This document shows, one piece after another, positions 1 to 8,449 of a stretch of 64,000 bases of DNA. Origin of the DNA: an uncultured Bacteroidales bacterium. GTDB taxonomy: Bacteria > Bacteroidota > Bacteroidia > Bacteroidales > Marinilabiliaceae. A program made the translations under genes and the position numbers. The stretch spans positions 1-64,000 of the forward strand of contig CAKUVM010000004.1 of assembly GCA_934699135.1 (NCBI GenBank), read 5' to 3'. The notes under the pieces are model-generated. The model saw only the letters and a list, made by a program, of their open reading frames with translations, searched no databases and was not told the DNA's origin. Every line of letters starts with the position of its first letter. Position 1 is the stretch's first letter.

Positions 1-2
1 GG

Positions 3-107
3 AGGCTGACGATCGACTACGAGTTCCGCTCCGACTCAACCGTCGCGATGATATATCTGGCTAACTGCCACATCGCCCTGAACAAACTTCTCAATCACGC
101 TCCTTAA
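3..107 (+). mobile_element. IS5-family-like transposase, C-terminal end (partial)
   Basis: The frame from base 3 encodes about 34 residues ending at TAA 105-107. It contains RLTIDYEFRS followed by AMIYLANCHIALNKLL. This resembles the C-terminus of IS5/IS1182-type DDE transposases, where a conserved R-L-x-x-D-Y-E stretch lies a few residues before A-M-I-Y-x-A and a Leu-rich last helix. The rest of the gene lies left of the window, so intactness cannot be judged. The family call rests on motif memory only. Confidence 0.6.
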
Positions 108-119
108 AACAGTTTCTCA
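104..119. repeat. putative terminal inverted repeat of the IS element
   Basis: The sequence TTAAAACAGTTTCTCA overlaps the transposase stop codon. Stop codons lying inside or next to the terminal repeat are common in compact IS elements. The matching left repeat and target duplication are outside the window, so the boundary is inferred. Confidence 0.35.
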
Positions 120-211
120 AGACAAAGTGAACGACATGTATCGCGACGGACTAGTTCACTAACGCCACAAATCGAGTCCGGGAACCATCGGGCGATGTGA
201 CGCCACCAGAC

Positions 212-255
212 AAAGGGCGGCTTCTAACAATCTGGATGTTAGAAGCCGCCCCTTT
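212..255. terminator. bidirectional intrinsic terminator after thyA
   Basis: A perfect stem of about 14 bp (GGGCGGCTTCTAAC pairing with GTTAGAAGCCGCCC) with a 9-nt loop is flanked by AAA on the left and CTTTT on the right. It can end the minus-strand thyA transcript and also plus-strand read-through from the IS element. Confidence 0.8.
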
Positions 256-275
256 TACGCTCCGCATTGCCACCT

Positions 276-1070
276 CTACACGGACACGTCTCCCTTTATG
301 TGTGGCCACGCCACATAATTCTCAAGCTCAAAATCTTCATAACGGAAACTGAAGATGTCTTTGACATCTTGGTTGAGCCTCATTGTGGGTAGAGGGTATG
401 GCGCGCGTGTCAGTTGCTCCTTGATTTGTTCAATGTGGTTGAGATATATGTGCGCATCGCCCAAGGTGTGGACGAATTTGCCTGGCTTCAGCCCGCACAC
501 CTGCGCCATCATCATGGTCAGCAGCGCATAGGACGCTATGTTGAAAGGAACGCCCAAGAAGACGTCGCCACTTCGTTGGTAGAGCTGGCAACTTAGCTCG
601 CCGTTGGCCACGTAGAACTGGAAAAGCGCATGACAGGGCGGAAGTTTCATATTGTCAATGTCCGCCACGTTCCATGCGCTCACAATGAGGCGGCGCGAAT
701 CGGGGTTATTCTTTATCTGCTCCACCACATTGGCAATCTGGTCAATGGAGCCCCCATCGTGGCCGGGCCACGACCTCCACTGGTGGCCATAGACCGGCCC
801 CAGGTCGCCGTTCTCATCGGCCCACTCGTTCCAAATTCTCACGCCATGTTCTTGCAGCCAATGCACGTTGGAGGAGCCTCGCAAAAACCAAAGCAGCTCA
901 TATATGATTGATTTGGTGTGAAGCTTCTTCGTTGTGAGCAACGGGAATCCATCGGCCAAGTCAAACGTCATCTGATGGCCGAAGACGCTCACGGTGCCAG
1001 TGCCGGTACGGTCGCCGCGTTTGTTGCCCTCGTCCAAGATCCGCTTGGCCAACTCGAGATATTGTTTCAT
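276..1070 (-). CDS. thyA: thymidylate synthase
   Basis: Makes dTMP from dUMP, using methylene-tetrahydrofolate as carbon donor and reductant; cytosolic. The protein is 264 residues, the same length as the E. coli enzyme. The catalytic cysteine is C146 in LPPCHALFQFY, and the phosphate/folate motifs RSGDVFLGVPFN and the early RTGTGT loop are present. It starts 24 bp after the kinase gene stop and is last in a tight speA-kinase-thyA run ending at the hairpin at 212-255. The partner dihydrofolate reductase is about 9 kb away on the other strand. Confidence 0.97.
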   Translation of the reverse strand: MKQYLELAKRILDEGNKRGDRTGTGTVSVFGHQMTFDLADGFPLLTTKKLHTKSIIYELLWFLRGSSNVHWLQEHGVRIWNEWADENGDLGPVYGHQWRSWPGHDGGSIDQIANVVEQIKNNPDSRRLIVSAWNVADIDNMKLPPCHALFQFYVANGELSCQLYQRSGDVFLGVPFNIASYALLTMMMAQVCGLKPGKFVHTLGDAHIYLNHIEQIKEQLTRAPYPLPTMRLNQDVKDIFSFRYEDFELENYVAWPHIKGDVSV

Positions 1071-1094
1071 TTACCTGTTTCGCTCTTTCTGTGT

Positions 1095-2030
1095 TTATTT
1101 GTCTCCCAGCGCTCTTTGCCACCACGTGGCGGGTTTCAGGGCGTGAGGCACAGCCTCCAGGTCTCGCAACATCTCTGCGGCCGTGGAATACCTGCCCTCC
1201 ACCCCGCTCTTCAGCGTCTGCCCCACCTCCTCCGCGCTCAGCCTGCGCGGCGGGAGGCGAAACGATGCCTTATGCGCCGCCTTGCTCAGCACTGCGAAAA
1301 GCTCATCCGTCATGCGTGCGGGCTTCTTCATAGGGTATGTGAGCTGCAAGTTAATCAGCACCTCGGGGTTGCAGTCGGTATAGGGCGTCTTGCCCATCAC
1401 CATGTGGTATATGGTGATGGCGAGGGCGAAGATGTCGGCTTGCGGCCCCACGAACTCATTGTGTTTTAGCAGCATCTCTGGCGGAGAGTAGATGAGTGAG
1501 AACTGCGAGCGAGCCCGTCCGTCCGGGGGGAAGGCCTGCCCTTGCTCAAAGTCAATCAGCGCCACTTGGCTCAGGTCGCACTTTGTCAGGTCGGCTGCGT
1601 CAGGGTGGCGTATGATTATGTTAGACGGCTTTATGTCTCTGTGTATCACCCCCGCGGCGTGCACTGCGTCCAAAGCTCTCAGCACCGCGCACCCCATCCG
1701 CAGGAACTGATCCTCATCAATTTTGCCGTAAACTTTCTTGTTGGCGAAAATTGTCTTCAAGTCGGTCCCCGCGATCATAGAGCGAACCACATAGAGCCGG
1801 CCGTCGCCTCCTGTGAAAACATCCCTCACCTCCGCCACGTCGGGGCGCTTTATGGCCTTGAGCCTTTCCAATATGCCCAAGAGCCCCTCCCCATATCGTT
1901 CGAGAGCCTTCACGGTCACTCGGCCTCCGGCGTCGTCAGTGGCGGTCATCACGCCGCCAAACTTGCTGCCGCGCCCCATCGACCCGTCTATCACATAGGT
2001 CCCGTTAGTGCCGTGGAGAGTCTCGCCCAT
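1095..2030 (-). CDS. Hanks-type serine/threonine protein kinase
   Basis: A soluble 311-residue protein that is almost entirely kinase domain. Visible elements are a glycine-rich loop at 18-26 (MGRGSKFGG), the ATP lysine K41, the catalytic HRDIKPSN at 130-137, a PPE form of the APE motif near 183-185, and the D199 region of subdomain IX. The metal-binding DFG triplet reads DFE at 160-162, which is unusual; the Asp is kept, so activity is possible. No membrane segment or sensor domain follows. It lies 20 bp after the speA-like gene and 24 bp before thyA, so it is probably cotranscribed with both. Substrate unknown. Confidence 0.85.
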   Translation of the reverse strand: MGETLHGTNGTYVIDGSMGRGSKFGGVMTATDDAGGRVTVKALERYGEGLLGILERLKAIKRPDVAEVRDVFTGGDGRLYVVRSMIAGTDLKTIFANKKVYGKIDEDQFLRMGCAVLRALDAVHAAGVIHRDIKPSNIIIRHPDAADLTKCDLSQVALIDFEQGQAFPPDGRARSQFSLIYSPPEMLLKHNEFVGPQADIFALAITIYHMVMGKTPYTDCNPEVLINLQLTYPMKKPARMTDELFAVLSKAAHKASFRLPPRRLSAEEVGQTLKSGVEGRYSTAAEMLRDLEAVPHALKPATWWQRALGDK

Positions 2031-2050
2031 AATTCTGAGGGACGCGCCCG

Positions 2051-3463
2051 TTATTTGTTGTAGCCAAGAATTCGGAGCATATCCTCAGGTTTTTGCTCGT
2101 CATTGAAGAGGTAGTCCACTATTTGGCCATTCTCATCGCGGTCAATCACCACGTGCTTGGGACTGGGTATCAGGCAATGCTTGATGCCGCCGTAGCCACT
2201 TATGGAGTCTTGGTAGGCGCCCGTGTGGAAGAAGCCAATGTAGAGCGGCTCGGGGTCTCCCTGCTCCACGCACGGCATAAACACCTGCTGGTTCAAATCC
2301 TCGGTGTTATAATAGTCCGCATGGTCGCACGTGATGCCGCCTATGTTCACCCTCTGGTATGGCTTGTCCCACTTGTTGATGGGCAGCAGGATGAATTTTT
2401 CGGCTATGCCCCAACTGTCCGGTATGGTGGTCATGAGGCTGTTGTCAATAAGATACCACAGCTCGGTATCATTTTGGCGTTTTGCCTCCACAATTTTGAA
2501 AATCACCGCGCCTGTCTCGCCCACGGTATATTTGCCGAACTCCGTGACAATGTCGGGGTCGTCAATATCCTCGTTTTGGCACACCTCTTTGAGGCTTCGG
2601 ACCAGCTCGTTGACCATATATTTGTAGTCATAGTCAAAAGCCAGGTTACTGCGGATGGGCAGCCCGCCACCGAGGTCGATAATGTGGAGCGACTCGCACT
2701 GTTTCTTCAGCTCGGCATAGAGGGATATGGCCTTCTGGTACACGCCCCAGAAATAGAGTGTGTCCTTGATGCCGGAGTCTACGAAGAAGTGGAAGAGGGT
2801 AAGGCTGACGGATGGGTTGTCCTTAATCTTAGTGTTATAGAAGTTTATGATCTCGGACGGGCGGATTCCGAGGCGGCTTGTGTAGTAGGCTGCCTGCGGC
2901 TCCTCGTCTATGGCCATCCGGATGCCTATGTTGACGTGCTTGCCGCCCATCACCGCTGTGAGGCGGTCAAGCTCGTCCATGCTGTCTAGCACCGTGATGC
3001 AGTTGCTGAACCCCATGTCTACGAGGCCCTTGATTTTCTGCAAATAGAGGTCGGACTTGTAGCCGTTGTTGATGATGATGATGTCGTTCGTTATGGCTCC
3101 CTCATTGTAGAGCTCACGGACAATGTCAATGTCATAGGCCGATGAGGTCTCCAACTGCACTCCATATCGCAAAGCCTCCTTCACCACAAAACTGAAGTGG
3201 CAGCTCTTGGTGCAGTAGCAATACTTGTACTCGCCGCGGTAGCCGTTGCTCCTGATGGCTTTGCTGAACAAGTTGCGGGCGCGCTTGATCTGGTCGCCAA
3301 TCTTGGGCAGGTAGGTAATCTTGACGGGTGTGCCGTATTTGCTGATTATGTACCGCAGAGAGATGTTGTTGAAGAACAGGTTGCCGTTCTCCAAGTCGAA
3401 ACCTTCTTGTGGAAAGTAGTAGGTCTGGTCAATCAGCTCAAAATAACTACCCCTTGTTTTCAC
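2051..3463 (-). CDS. speA: biosynthetic arginine decarboxylase-like fold-III PLP enzyme
   Basis: Belongs to the alanine-racemase-fold (type III) PLP decarboxylases; in Bacteroidota this ~460-470-residue form is usually annotated as arginine decarboxylase, making agmatine for polyamines. The PLP lysine lies in YCTKSCHF, and the phosphate-binding glycine loop is IDLGGGLPI. The frame stays open to an upstream ATG at 3535, but that extension covers the psd terminator (3494-3533) and does not match the family start. I prefer GTG at 3463, just before KTRGSYFELIDQ, giving 470 residues. Substrate specificity (arginine versus another diamino acid) is inferred from family usage, not from residues. Confidence 0.8.
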   Translation of the reverse strand: MKTRGSYFELIDQTYYFPQEGFDLENGNLFFNNISLRYIISKYGTPVKITYLPKIGDQIKRARNLFSKAIRSNGYRGEYKYCYCTKSCHFSFVVKEALRYGVQLETSSAYDIDIVRELYNEGAITNDIIIINNGYKSDLYLQKIKGLVDMGFSNCITVLDSMDELDRLTAVMGGKHVNIGIRMAIDEEPQAAYYTSRLGIRPSEIINFYNTKIKDNPSVSLTLFHFFVDSGIKDTLYFWGVYQKAISLYAELKKQCESLHIIDLGGGLPIRSNLAFDYDYKYMVNELVRSLKEVCQNEDIDDPDIVTEFGKYTVGETGAVIFKIVEAKRQNDTELWYLIDNSLMTTIPDSWGIAEKFILLPINKWDKPYQRVNIGGITCDHADYYNTEDLNQQVFMPCVEQGDPEPLYIGFFHTGAYQDSISGYGGIKHCLIPSPKHVVIDRDENGQIVDYLFNDEQKPEDMLRILGYNK

Positions 3464-3493
3464 CTCTTGATATTTTAATAAGGTAAGATGCGT

Positions 3494-3533
3494 AAAAAAG
3501 ACCCGCCTTTTGCCACCGAGGGCCAAGACGGGC
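3494..3533 (-). terminator. intrinsic terminator of the cdsA-psd operon
   Basis: On the minus strand the stem CCCGTC-TTGGCC pairs with GGCAA-AA-GGCGGG (one bulge, two unpaired A) and is followed by TCTTTTTT. It lies 37 bases past the psd stop and upstream of the preferred speA start, which argues against the longer speA start. Confidence 0.75.
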
Positions 3534-3569
3534 ATTCATTGTCTCTTGTTCTACCTGGTCTCTAAACCG

Positions 3570-4223
3570 TCATTTGAGCCAGCCTATCACTGTCTGACTA
3601 CCCGTCACCTTGTCTTTGAGCTTAACGTCAACCCTGGTTCCGAGAGGCAGGTATAGGTCCACCCTCGACCCGAATTTAATAAAGCCCATCTCGTCAGACT
3701 GCGTCACCGTCTGCCCCTCTTTGACATAGGTGACCACGCGGCGGGCCATGGCGCCCGCCACCTGTCTGGCCAGCACTTTCTGCCCCTCTTTCGTGGTGAT
3801 CAGGACTGAGGATCTCTCATTGTCGGTAGAGGACTTGGGAAGGTAGGCGGCCATCTTGCGACCGTCGTGATGACGATAGTAATCCACAGTGCCACCGACA
3901 GGGAACCAGTTGATGTGGACGTTGAACACCGACATGAATATGGACACCTGAAGGGCCTGGCATTTCAAGACCTCCGGCTCATACGTCTCCTCAATGGCCA
4001 CCACCGTGCCATCGCACGGCGACACGACCGAACCGGCGAGCCTGACCTTGTGACGTGCTGGCCGGCGGAAGAAGTTGATGGCCACACAAAGAGGGATGAG
4101 GGTCACCACGGTCACAATCTGCGCCAACGGGCGCCCGAGACCCCACCATGCGACGGCATTCACCACCACGAAAAGAACAAGCGAGAGCGCTATCGTGACT
4201 CTTCCTTCTTTGTGAAAGATCAT
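3570..4223 (-). CDS. psd: phosphatidylserine decarboxylase, short pyruvoyl type
   Basis: Converts phosphatidylserine to phosphatidylethanolamine at the inner membrane. The 217-residue length matches the short (archaeal-like) Psd family common in Bacteroidota. One hydrophobic hairpin at about 8-52 anchors it. The self-cleavage site that creates the pyruvoyl group is G185-S186 in KFGSRVDLYLP, and the conserved NVHINWFPV (H103) and SPCDG segments are present. It lies 21 bp after cdsA and is transcribed with it, so CDP-diacylglycerol and PE steps are coupled. Confidence 0.93.
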   Translation of the reverse strand: MIFHKEGRVTIALSLVLFVVVNAVAWWGLGRPLAQIVTVVTLIPLCVAINFFRRPARHKVRLAGSVVSPCDGTVVAIEETYEPEVLKCQALQVSIFMSVFNVHINWFPVGGTVDYYRHHDGRKMAAYLPKSSTDNERSSVLITTKEGQKVLARQVAGAMARRVVTYVKEGQTVTQSDEMGFIKFGSRVDLYLPLGTRVDVKLKDKVTGSQTVIGWLK

Positions 4224-4244
4224 TTTGATTTTGAGGATGTTGGG

Positions 4245-5090
4245 TTAAATGAAGAAATAGTAGAGCAGGCTCACAATGGGGGCCGCGAACATCACCGCGT
4301 CAAAACGGTCCAAGATGCCGCCGTGGCCCGGCAGCAGACGGCCGGAGTCCTTGATGTGCACTGACCGCTTGAACATGGACTCGACAAGGTCGCCACACGT
4401 GCCTATGACAGCCACGATGGCCGTTGTCAGCAGGGTGAACGGGAGACCGGCATGAAAGAAGCAGTCGCCTAGGCAGACGTATGATATGCAGCCCACAGCC
4501 ACGGTGAGCAGCACGCCGCCCACGAAACCCTCGATGGTCTTCTTCGGCGATATGCGCTCATAGAGCTTATGCTTGCCCATGGTCACGCCACAGAGGTAGG
4601 CGCCGGTGTCATTGACCCACACCAGGGCGAAAATGCCAATGATGGGCCAGAAGTCGTAACCGCCATTTTTGAACGCCAGAAGGTTGAACAGGGAGAACGG
4701 CAGGCCGATGTAGACGCAGCCGAGGATGGTGAGGGCGATGTTGTTTAGCGGGTTCTTATTCGTGCTGAACAGCTCGACGAGGAACATGAGCCAGACGAGG
4801 CCCACAGTCACAAGGAGCAGACGGACATCCCAACCATAGTTGCACACCATGAAGCCCAAGAAGAAGCCGGCCAGATTGGTACACAGCCCAGTGCGGAAGT
4901 GCGGAGACATGCCGCCAGCCTGAAGCATATGGTAATACTCATGCGTGGCTATGGTTATTATCACCGCCATCATTATGGCGTAGCTCAGCGCATGGGTCTT
5001 CGCCCCGAGTATGAACATGGCCGCGACGACAAGCACAAACAATATGCCCGTCACCGCGCGAGTGATGAAATTTTTTACTACGCTGCTCAT
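4245..5090 (-). CDS. cdsA: phosphatidate cytidylyltransferase
   Basis: Makes CDP-diacylglycerol from CTP and phosphatidic acid in the inner membrane. Multiple hydrophobic spans run through the 281 residues, and the C-terminal family signature is complete (KRSVHIKDSGRLLPGHGG then LDRFDA). I use ATG 5090 (MSSVVKNF); the open frame continues to TTG 5159, but that codon is part of the -33 element of the promoter at 5129-5159. It is first in the cdsA-psd operon. Confidence 0.93.
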   Translation of the reverse strand: MSSVVKNFITRAVTGILFVLVVAAMFILGAKTHALSYAIMMAVIITIATHEYYHMLQAGGMSPHFRTGLCTNLAGFFLGFMVCNYGWDVRLLLVTVGLVWLMFLVELFSTNKNPLNNIALTILGCVYIGLPFSLFNLLAFKNGGYDFWPIIGIFALVWVNDTGAYLCGVTMGKHKLYERISPKKTIEGFVGGVLLTVAVGCISYVCLGDCFFHAGLPFTLLTTAIVAVIGTCGDLVESMFKRSVHIKDSGRLLPGHGGILDRFDAVMFAAPIVSLLYYFFI

Positions 5091-5128
5091 TTCATAAAAG
5101 CCTAGGGCGCAAGACACCTTCAACGTGG

Positions 5129-5159
5129 CAAAATTAGCAGGAAAAATCCCTTTTTCCAA
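5129..5159 (-). promoter_or_regulatory. Bacteroidales-type promoter for cdsA-psd
   Basis: On the minus strand a -7 box TAATTTTG (5129-5136) follows a TTG -33 element (5157-5159) with a 20-nt spacer, fitting the Bacteroides consensus TTTG/TAnnTTTG. The leader would be about 30-35 nt. Confidence 0.65.
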
Positions 5160-5192
5160 TTTACCGCGGAATAATATGCCAGCCAGCGCGAC

Positions 5193-5828
5193 TCAATTGC
5201 CCGGATCCAGGCCGTGCTCTTTTTTGTATTCTTCCAAGTCGTGCTCATACTGCTCTTTTTCCGCCTCGTAGTTTGTCACGCGCGAGGGGTCTATCGCCTG
5301 CCGCTCCGCCACGACCTCGACAGTCATGAGGGCGTAGCTTATCTGCAAGACAATCTCTTTGGTGCGGGCGTTGACGTAGCCCGTGACGGTGGAGCCGTCG
5401 CCGGAGGCCGTCTCGTCCACCGCGGAGGATGGCGCGTTGCCGTCAATCGAGAGCTTGCCGCGCCTGCCGTGGAAACGCACCCACCCGCCCTCGTTGAAGT
5501 CTCCCTCCTCGAACGAGAGCAAGGGGCCGAGCGTCAGTTCCACGCCGAAGTTTATGGGGAAAGGCATATTGCCCACGCGAAAGTCGCGCTGCCACATGGT
5601 CAGTCCGCCATCGCGCTCCTCGAATGTGAAAAACGCGGGCGCGCCATTTGGCAGCAGGGTCTTGTCCACCCCGTTCACCGTGGCCTTGGCAGAGAGTACC
5701 ATGTCACCTTTCAGGGTGTTCAGGGCGTCTTGGCGTTCGGCCTCGCTCAAAGTCTCATCGTCATCGGTCTTGCAGCCAGGCAACGCCGTCATCAGGGCTA
5801 TGGCCAGCACCGTCAAAAATCTTGTCAT
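5193..5828 (-). CDS. uncharacterised lipoprotein
   Basis: 211 residues. A short signal peptide ends in the lipobox LPGC (C19), followed by an acidic stretch KTDDDE, which in Bacteroidota can act as a surface-export tether. The middle contains alternating beta-rich segments, and the last 40 residues form a charged helix (YEAEKEQYEHDLEEYKKEH). I do not recognise the family; it resembles the many small Bacteroidales lipoproteins of beta-sandwich type. It lies 23 bp downstream of miaA on the same strand and may share its transcript, ahead of the cdsA promoter. Confidence 0.75.
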   Translation of the reverse strand: MTRFLTVLAIALMTALPGCKTDDDETLSEAERQDALNTLKGDMVLSAKATVNGVDKTLLPNGAPAFFTFEERDGGLTMWQRDFRVGNMPFPINFGVELTLGPLLSFEEGDFNEGGWVRFHGRRGKLSIDGNAPSSAVDETASGDGSTVTGYVNARTKEIVLQISYALMTVEVVAERQAIDPSRVTNYEAEKEQYEHDLEEYKKEHGLDPGN

Positions 5829-5851
5829 TTTTTATGTTGTTGCGTCTGTGT

Positions 5852-6796
5852 CTATTCGTGGCGCGAGGCGTCATTCTCGGCCATTATTCTCTTGGCCTGG
5901 GCCACCATGGCGTCGGCGGGCTGGCTGGCGTCTATCCACTCTATGCGCGTGCCTCGCCGCTCCATGCCCCGGAACCATGTCATCTGCCGCTTGGCGAACT
6001 GATGGATGGCAATCTCCAGCTGGGCCTGCATATCGTCATAGCTCATCTGGCCGATGCAGAACATTGTCACGTATTTATACTCGAGGCCGTAGTATATGAG
6101 ATCGTCCGCCTTCACTCCTTTGGCCAAGAGGCCGCGCACCTCATCCACCATGCCGTTTCGGAGCCTGGCCCTGAGGCGGCTGCTAATCCTCTCGCGGCGC
6201 GTTTCGCGGCTTATGTCTAGCCCCAGCACCGTGGTGCGAAGCCCGCCCGTGGGGCCGCTCTCTTCGGGGTGAGACCGCAGGTGGTCGGCGATCTCTATGG
6301 CGCGTATGGCCCGGCGGCGGTTGTCAAGGTCGGTAACGTTGTGCAGCCTCTGATATGATGACAAGATCGCGGCCAGCTCCTCTAGGCTCTTGCCCTCCAG
6401 CTCCTGACGCAGGGCGGGGTTGGGCGGCACGCTCAGCAGGCCGTAGTTTTTTATCACGGCCTCGACATATAGTCCGGAGCCGCCGCACAAGATGGGCTCT
6501 CGCCCGCGCCGCGTGATGTCGGCATAGGCCTCGGCAAAGTCCTGCTGATAGCGGAAGACGTTATATTTCTCACCGGGATCGGCAATGTCTATGAGGTGGT
6601 ACGGGATGTCGCCCCGCGGCGTGCGATAGTCGGCCAGATCCTTGCCTGTGCCGATGTCCATACCTCGATAAACCTGGCGGGAGTCTCCGCTAATAATCTC
6701 GCCGCCAAGCTCTTGCGCCATACGCACTGCGAATGCGGTCTTGCCGCACGCCGTGGGGCCGACGATGGCCAGCAGCCTCTTCGCCACCCCCGTCAT
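5852..6796 (-). CDS. miaA: tRNA dimethylallyltransferase
   Basis: Transfers a dimethylallyl group to A37 of UNN-reading tRNAs. The 314-residue protein has the P-loop GPTACGKT (13-20), the DSRQVYRGMDIGTGK motif (37-51) with the catalytic Asp, and the C-terminal tRNA-contact helix with QFAKRQMTWFR. The G-K-D in DIGTGKD, rather than A-K-P, is typical of one Bacteroidota MiaA subgroup. Its ATG overlaps the antiporter stop (ATGA), so the two are translated from one transcript. Confidence 0.93.
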   Translation of the reverse strand: MTGVAKRLLAIVGPTACGKTAFAVRMAQELGGEIISGDSRQVYRGMDIGTGKDLADYRTPRGDIPYHLIDIADPGEKYNVFRYQQDFAEAYADITRRGREPILCGGSGLYVEAVIKNYGLLSVPPNPALRQELEGKSLEELAAILSSYQRLHNVTDLDNRRRAIRAIEIADHLRSHPEESGPTGGLRTTVLGLDISRETRRERISSRLRARLRNGMVDEVRGLLAKGVKADDLIYYGLEYKYVTMFCIGQMSYDDMQAQLEIAIHQFAKRQMTWFRGMERRGTRIEWIDASQPADAMVAQAKRIMAENDASRHE

Positions 6797-8055
6797 CTCT
6801 GCCCGTCTTCAATGGCGTCATCGGCTGCCTTTGCGCCGCGGCCGAAAAACTTGTCCATATATGTCCCCACCGGCGTCTTTTCCACAAGCGGTATCAGCAC
6901 AGACGTGGTTATTATGCTATACAGCACAACGTGGAAGGTTATGGCCTGGATGTCTCCGCCCTCCACCATCCCATATTGCGACGGCAGACCGGCCAGCACG
7001 GCCGCGGCCAAGCCCTTGGGCAGCATCACGGCGGTGAGGGTCTTGTCATGCGGCGTCACGGAGTCGCCCGTAAGAAACAGCGCGCACCAGGGCCGCAGGG
7101 CGAAAAGCACGGCCACGATGGTGAGGGCCACGGCCACGATGCCGGAGCTCTCGAAAGGAATGCTGATGCCCAAGTAGAGGAAGAAGAATATTTTAACCAG
7201 GAAAGCCAGTTCGCTATACAGGTTTTTCTCAGCGTCAGAGACCACGCCCACGGGACTCGCCGTGAGATATAGATTGTATAGCTTGCGGGCCACGATGCGC
7301 GCGTTGCCAATGACGATGCCGAAGGCGAGGGCCGCTATGGCCCCGCTGAAGCCCATAAGCTCCGTGAGGCCATAGACGACGAACATGAAGAAACAGGTGG
7401 CGAACTGGGTGTTGGAGAACGAGCGTATCCAATTGATTATCCGCAACCATATGATGCCGCAGGCCACGCCAATGAGACACGCCACGACGAGCGACGCCAC
7501 AAGGGTGTATATGATGCGGCCAATCTTGAACTCGCCATTGTCAATGCTCTGCAACACGCCGATTGTGAACACGATGCACAGCACGTCGGTGAGGGCGGAC
7601 TCAATCACCAGCATGGCGCCCGCCTTCTTGCTTGCCCTTATCATCCCGAGCAAAGGGATGACGACCGCGCTGGACGTGCCGCCGCAGATGAAGCCGGTGA
7701 CGGCTGCCGCCATGGGGGAATAGTCGAAGCCCACATGCATGACAAGCCCCACCGCTGCGGCGGAGATGAAAAAGAAGCACGCGGTCATGATGACGCTCTG
7801 GCGGGCGGAGCGCACCAAGTTGCGAAGCTCTATGCCCATGCCGCCCTCAAAGAGAATGATGATGAGGGCGAACTGGGTGAAGACCTCTCCCGCGTAGCCG
7901 ATGCGGTCGACCGTCATGAGGCCAGTCAGAGGCCCCGCCACGATGCCGAACAAGATGAGCATCAAGACATCGGGAATCTTAGACCGCTCAAAGAAATGGG
8001 TGAGCATGTGGCCCACGAAATATATGATGCCAGCAGCCAGAACAAGTGTTGCCAT
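6793..8055 (-). CDS. CPA1/NhaP-type cation:proton antiporter
   Basis: A 420-residue inner-membrane protein with about 12 hydrophobic segments. The LFEGGMGIELRNL segment and the unwound-helix region GGTSSAVVIPLL are typical of CPA transporters. The ion-binding pair, N-D in most CPA1 members, reads T-D in ESALTDV (D157). The C-terminal cytosolic tail is short. I chose ATG 8055 (MATLVLAAGI) because the frame upstream to 8214 is charged, unlike the family, and a TATATTTG box lies at 8074-8081. Na+ versus K+ specificity cannot be read from the sequence. It overlaps miaA by 4 bases. Confidence 0.88.
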   Translation of the reverse strand: MATLVLAAGIIYFVGHMLTHFFERSKIPDVLMLILFGIVAGPLTGLMTVDRIGYAGEVFTQFALIIILFEGGMGIELRNLVRSARQSVIMTACFFFISAAAVGLVMHVGFDYSPMAAAVTGFICGGTSSAVVIPLLGMIRASKKAGAMLVIESALTDVLCIVFTIGVLQSIDNGEFKIGRIIYTLVASLVVACLIGVACGIIWLRIINWIRSFSNTQFATCFFMFVVYGLTELMGFSGAIAALAFGIVIGNARIVARKLYNLYLTASPVGVVSDAEKNLYSELAFLVKIFFFLYLGISIPFESSGIVAVALTIVAVLFALRPWCALFLTGDSVTPHDKTLTAVMLPKGLAAAVLAGLPSQYGMVEGGDIQAITFHVVLYSIITTSVLIPLVEKTPVGTYMDKFFGRGAKAADDAIEDGQR

Positions 8056-8073
8056 CTTTGCCGTTTTAGCATA

Positions 8074-8081
8074 CAAATATA
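8074..8081 (-). promoter_or_regulatory. -7 box for antiporter-miaA
   Basis: TATATTTG on the minus strand matches TAnnTTTG exactly, 18 nt before the chosen ATG. A -33 element is not clear. Confidence 0.55.
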
Positions 8082-8449
8082 GCACTATGCTGTTAAATAT
8101 CTTCAATCTTTGCACGCGGGCTCGCATTTTTGAACGCGCTGCCCTATCTTCGCGCCGTCTTAATAGAACTTCGGCATGGCCGATTTTCCCGCGTCTTCCA
8201 TTTCTGGCCACCAATAAGCCGGGTGGGTGCGAGAGGCGCCGAGCTGCGCTGGCAGGCGTCTTCGCTTTTAGATTTTGTTTCGTCGAAAGAGTCCAGTCGG
8301 GGCTCTGTGGGTGAAGGAGGACGTAGGGATTGAGAGCAGTGTCTGAGTGTTTCTGTGAACGACCTGCGTTATTTTATTATCTCACCACCGCACGAAGGCA
8401 AGACGCGAGTCATGCCCCGTGGCGTGGACACACATCCCTTATTTTTCAA
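8082..8449. other. 368-nt divergent intergenic region
   Basis: This stretch separates the minus-strand antiporter from the plus-strand helicase. Frames running into the helicase from 8330 exist but their residues do not match the DEAD-box family. No consensus -7 box for the helicase stands out (the nearest is TAGATTTTG near 8269). It probably holds a long helicase leader; no hairpin, tRNA or known riboswitch was recognised. Confidence 0.5.

Noticed and set aside
2093..2989. A 298-codon open frame antisense to the speA-like gene
   Set aside because: Overlaps catalytic sequence of the minus-strand enzyme and shows no family.
8330..8449. Forty-residue N-terminal extension of the helicase
   Set aside because: Not conserved in the family; ATG 8450 gives the expected MATFQETGL start.
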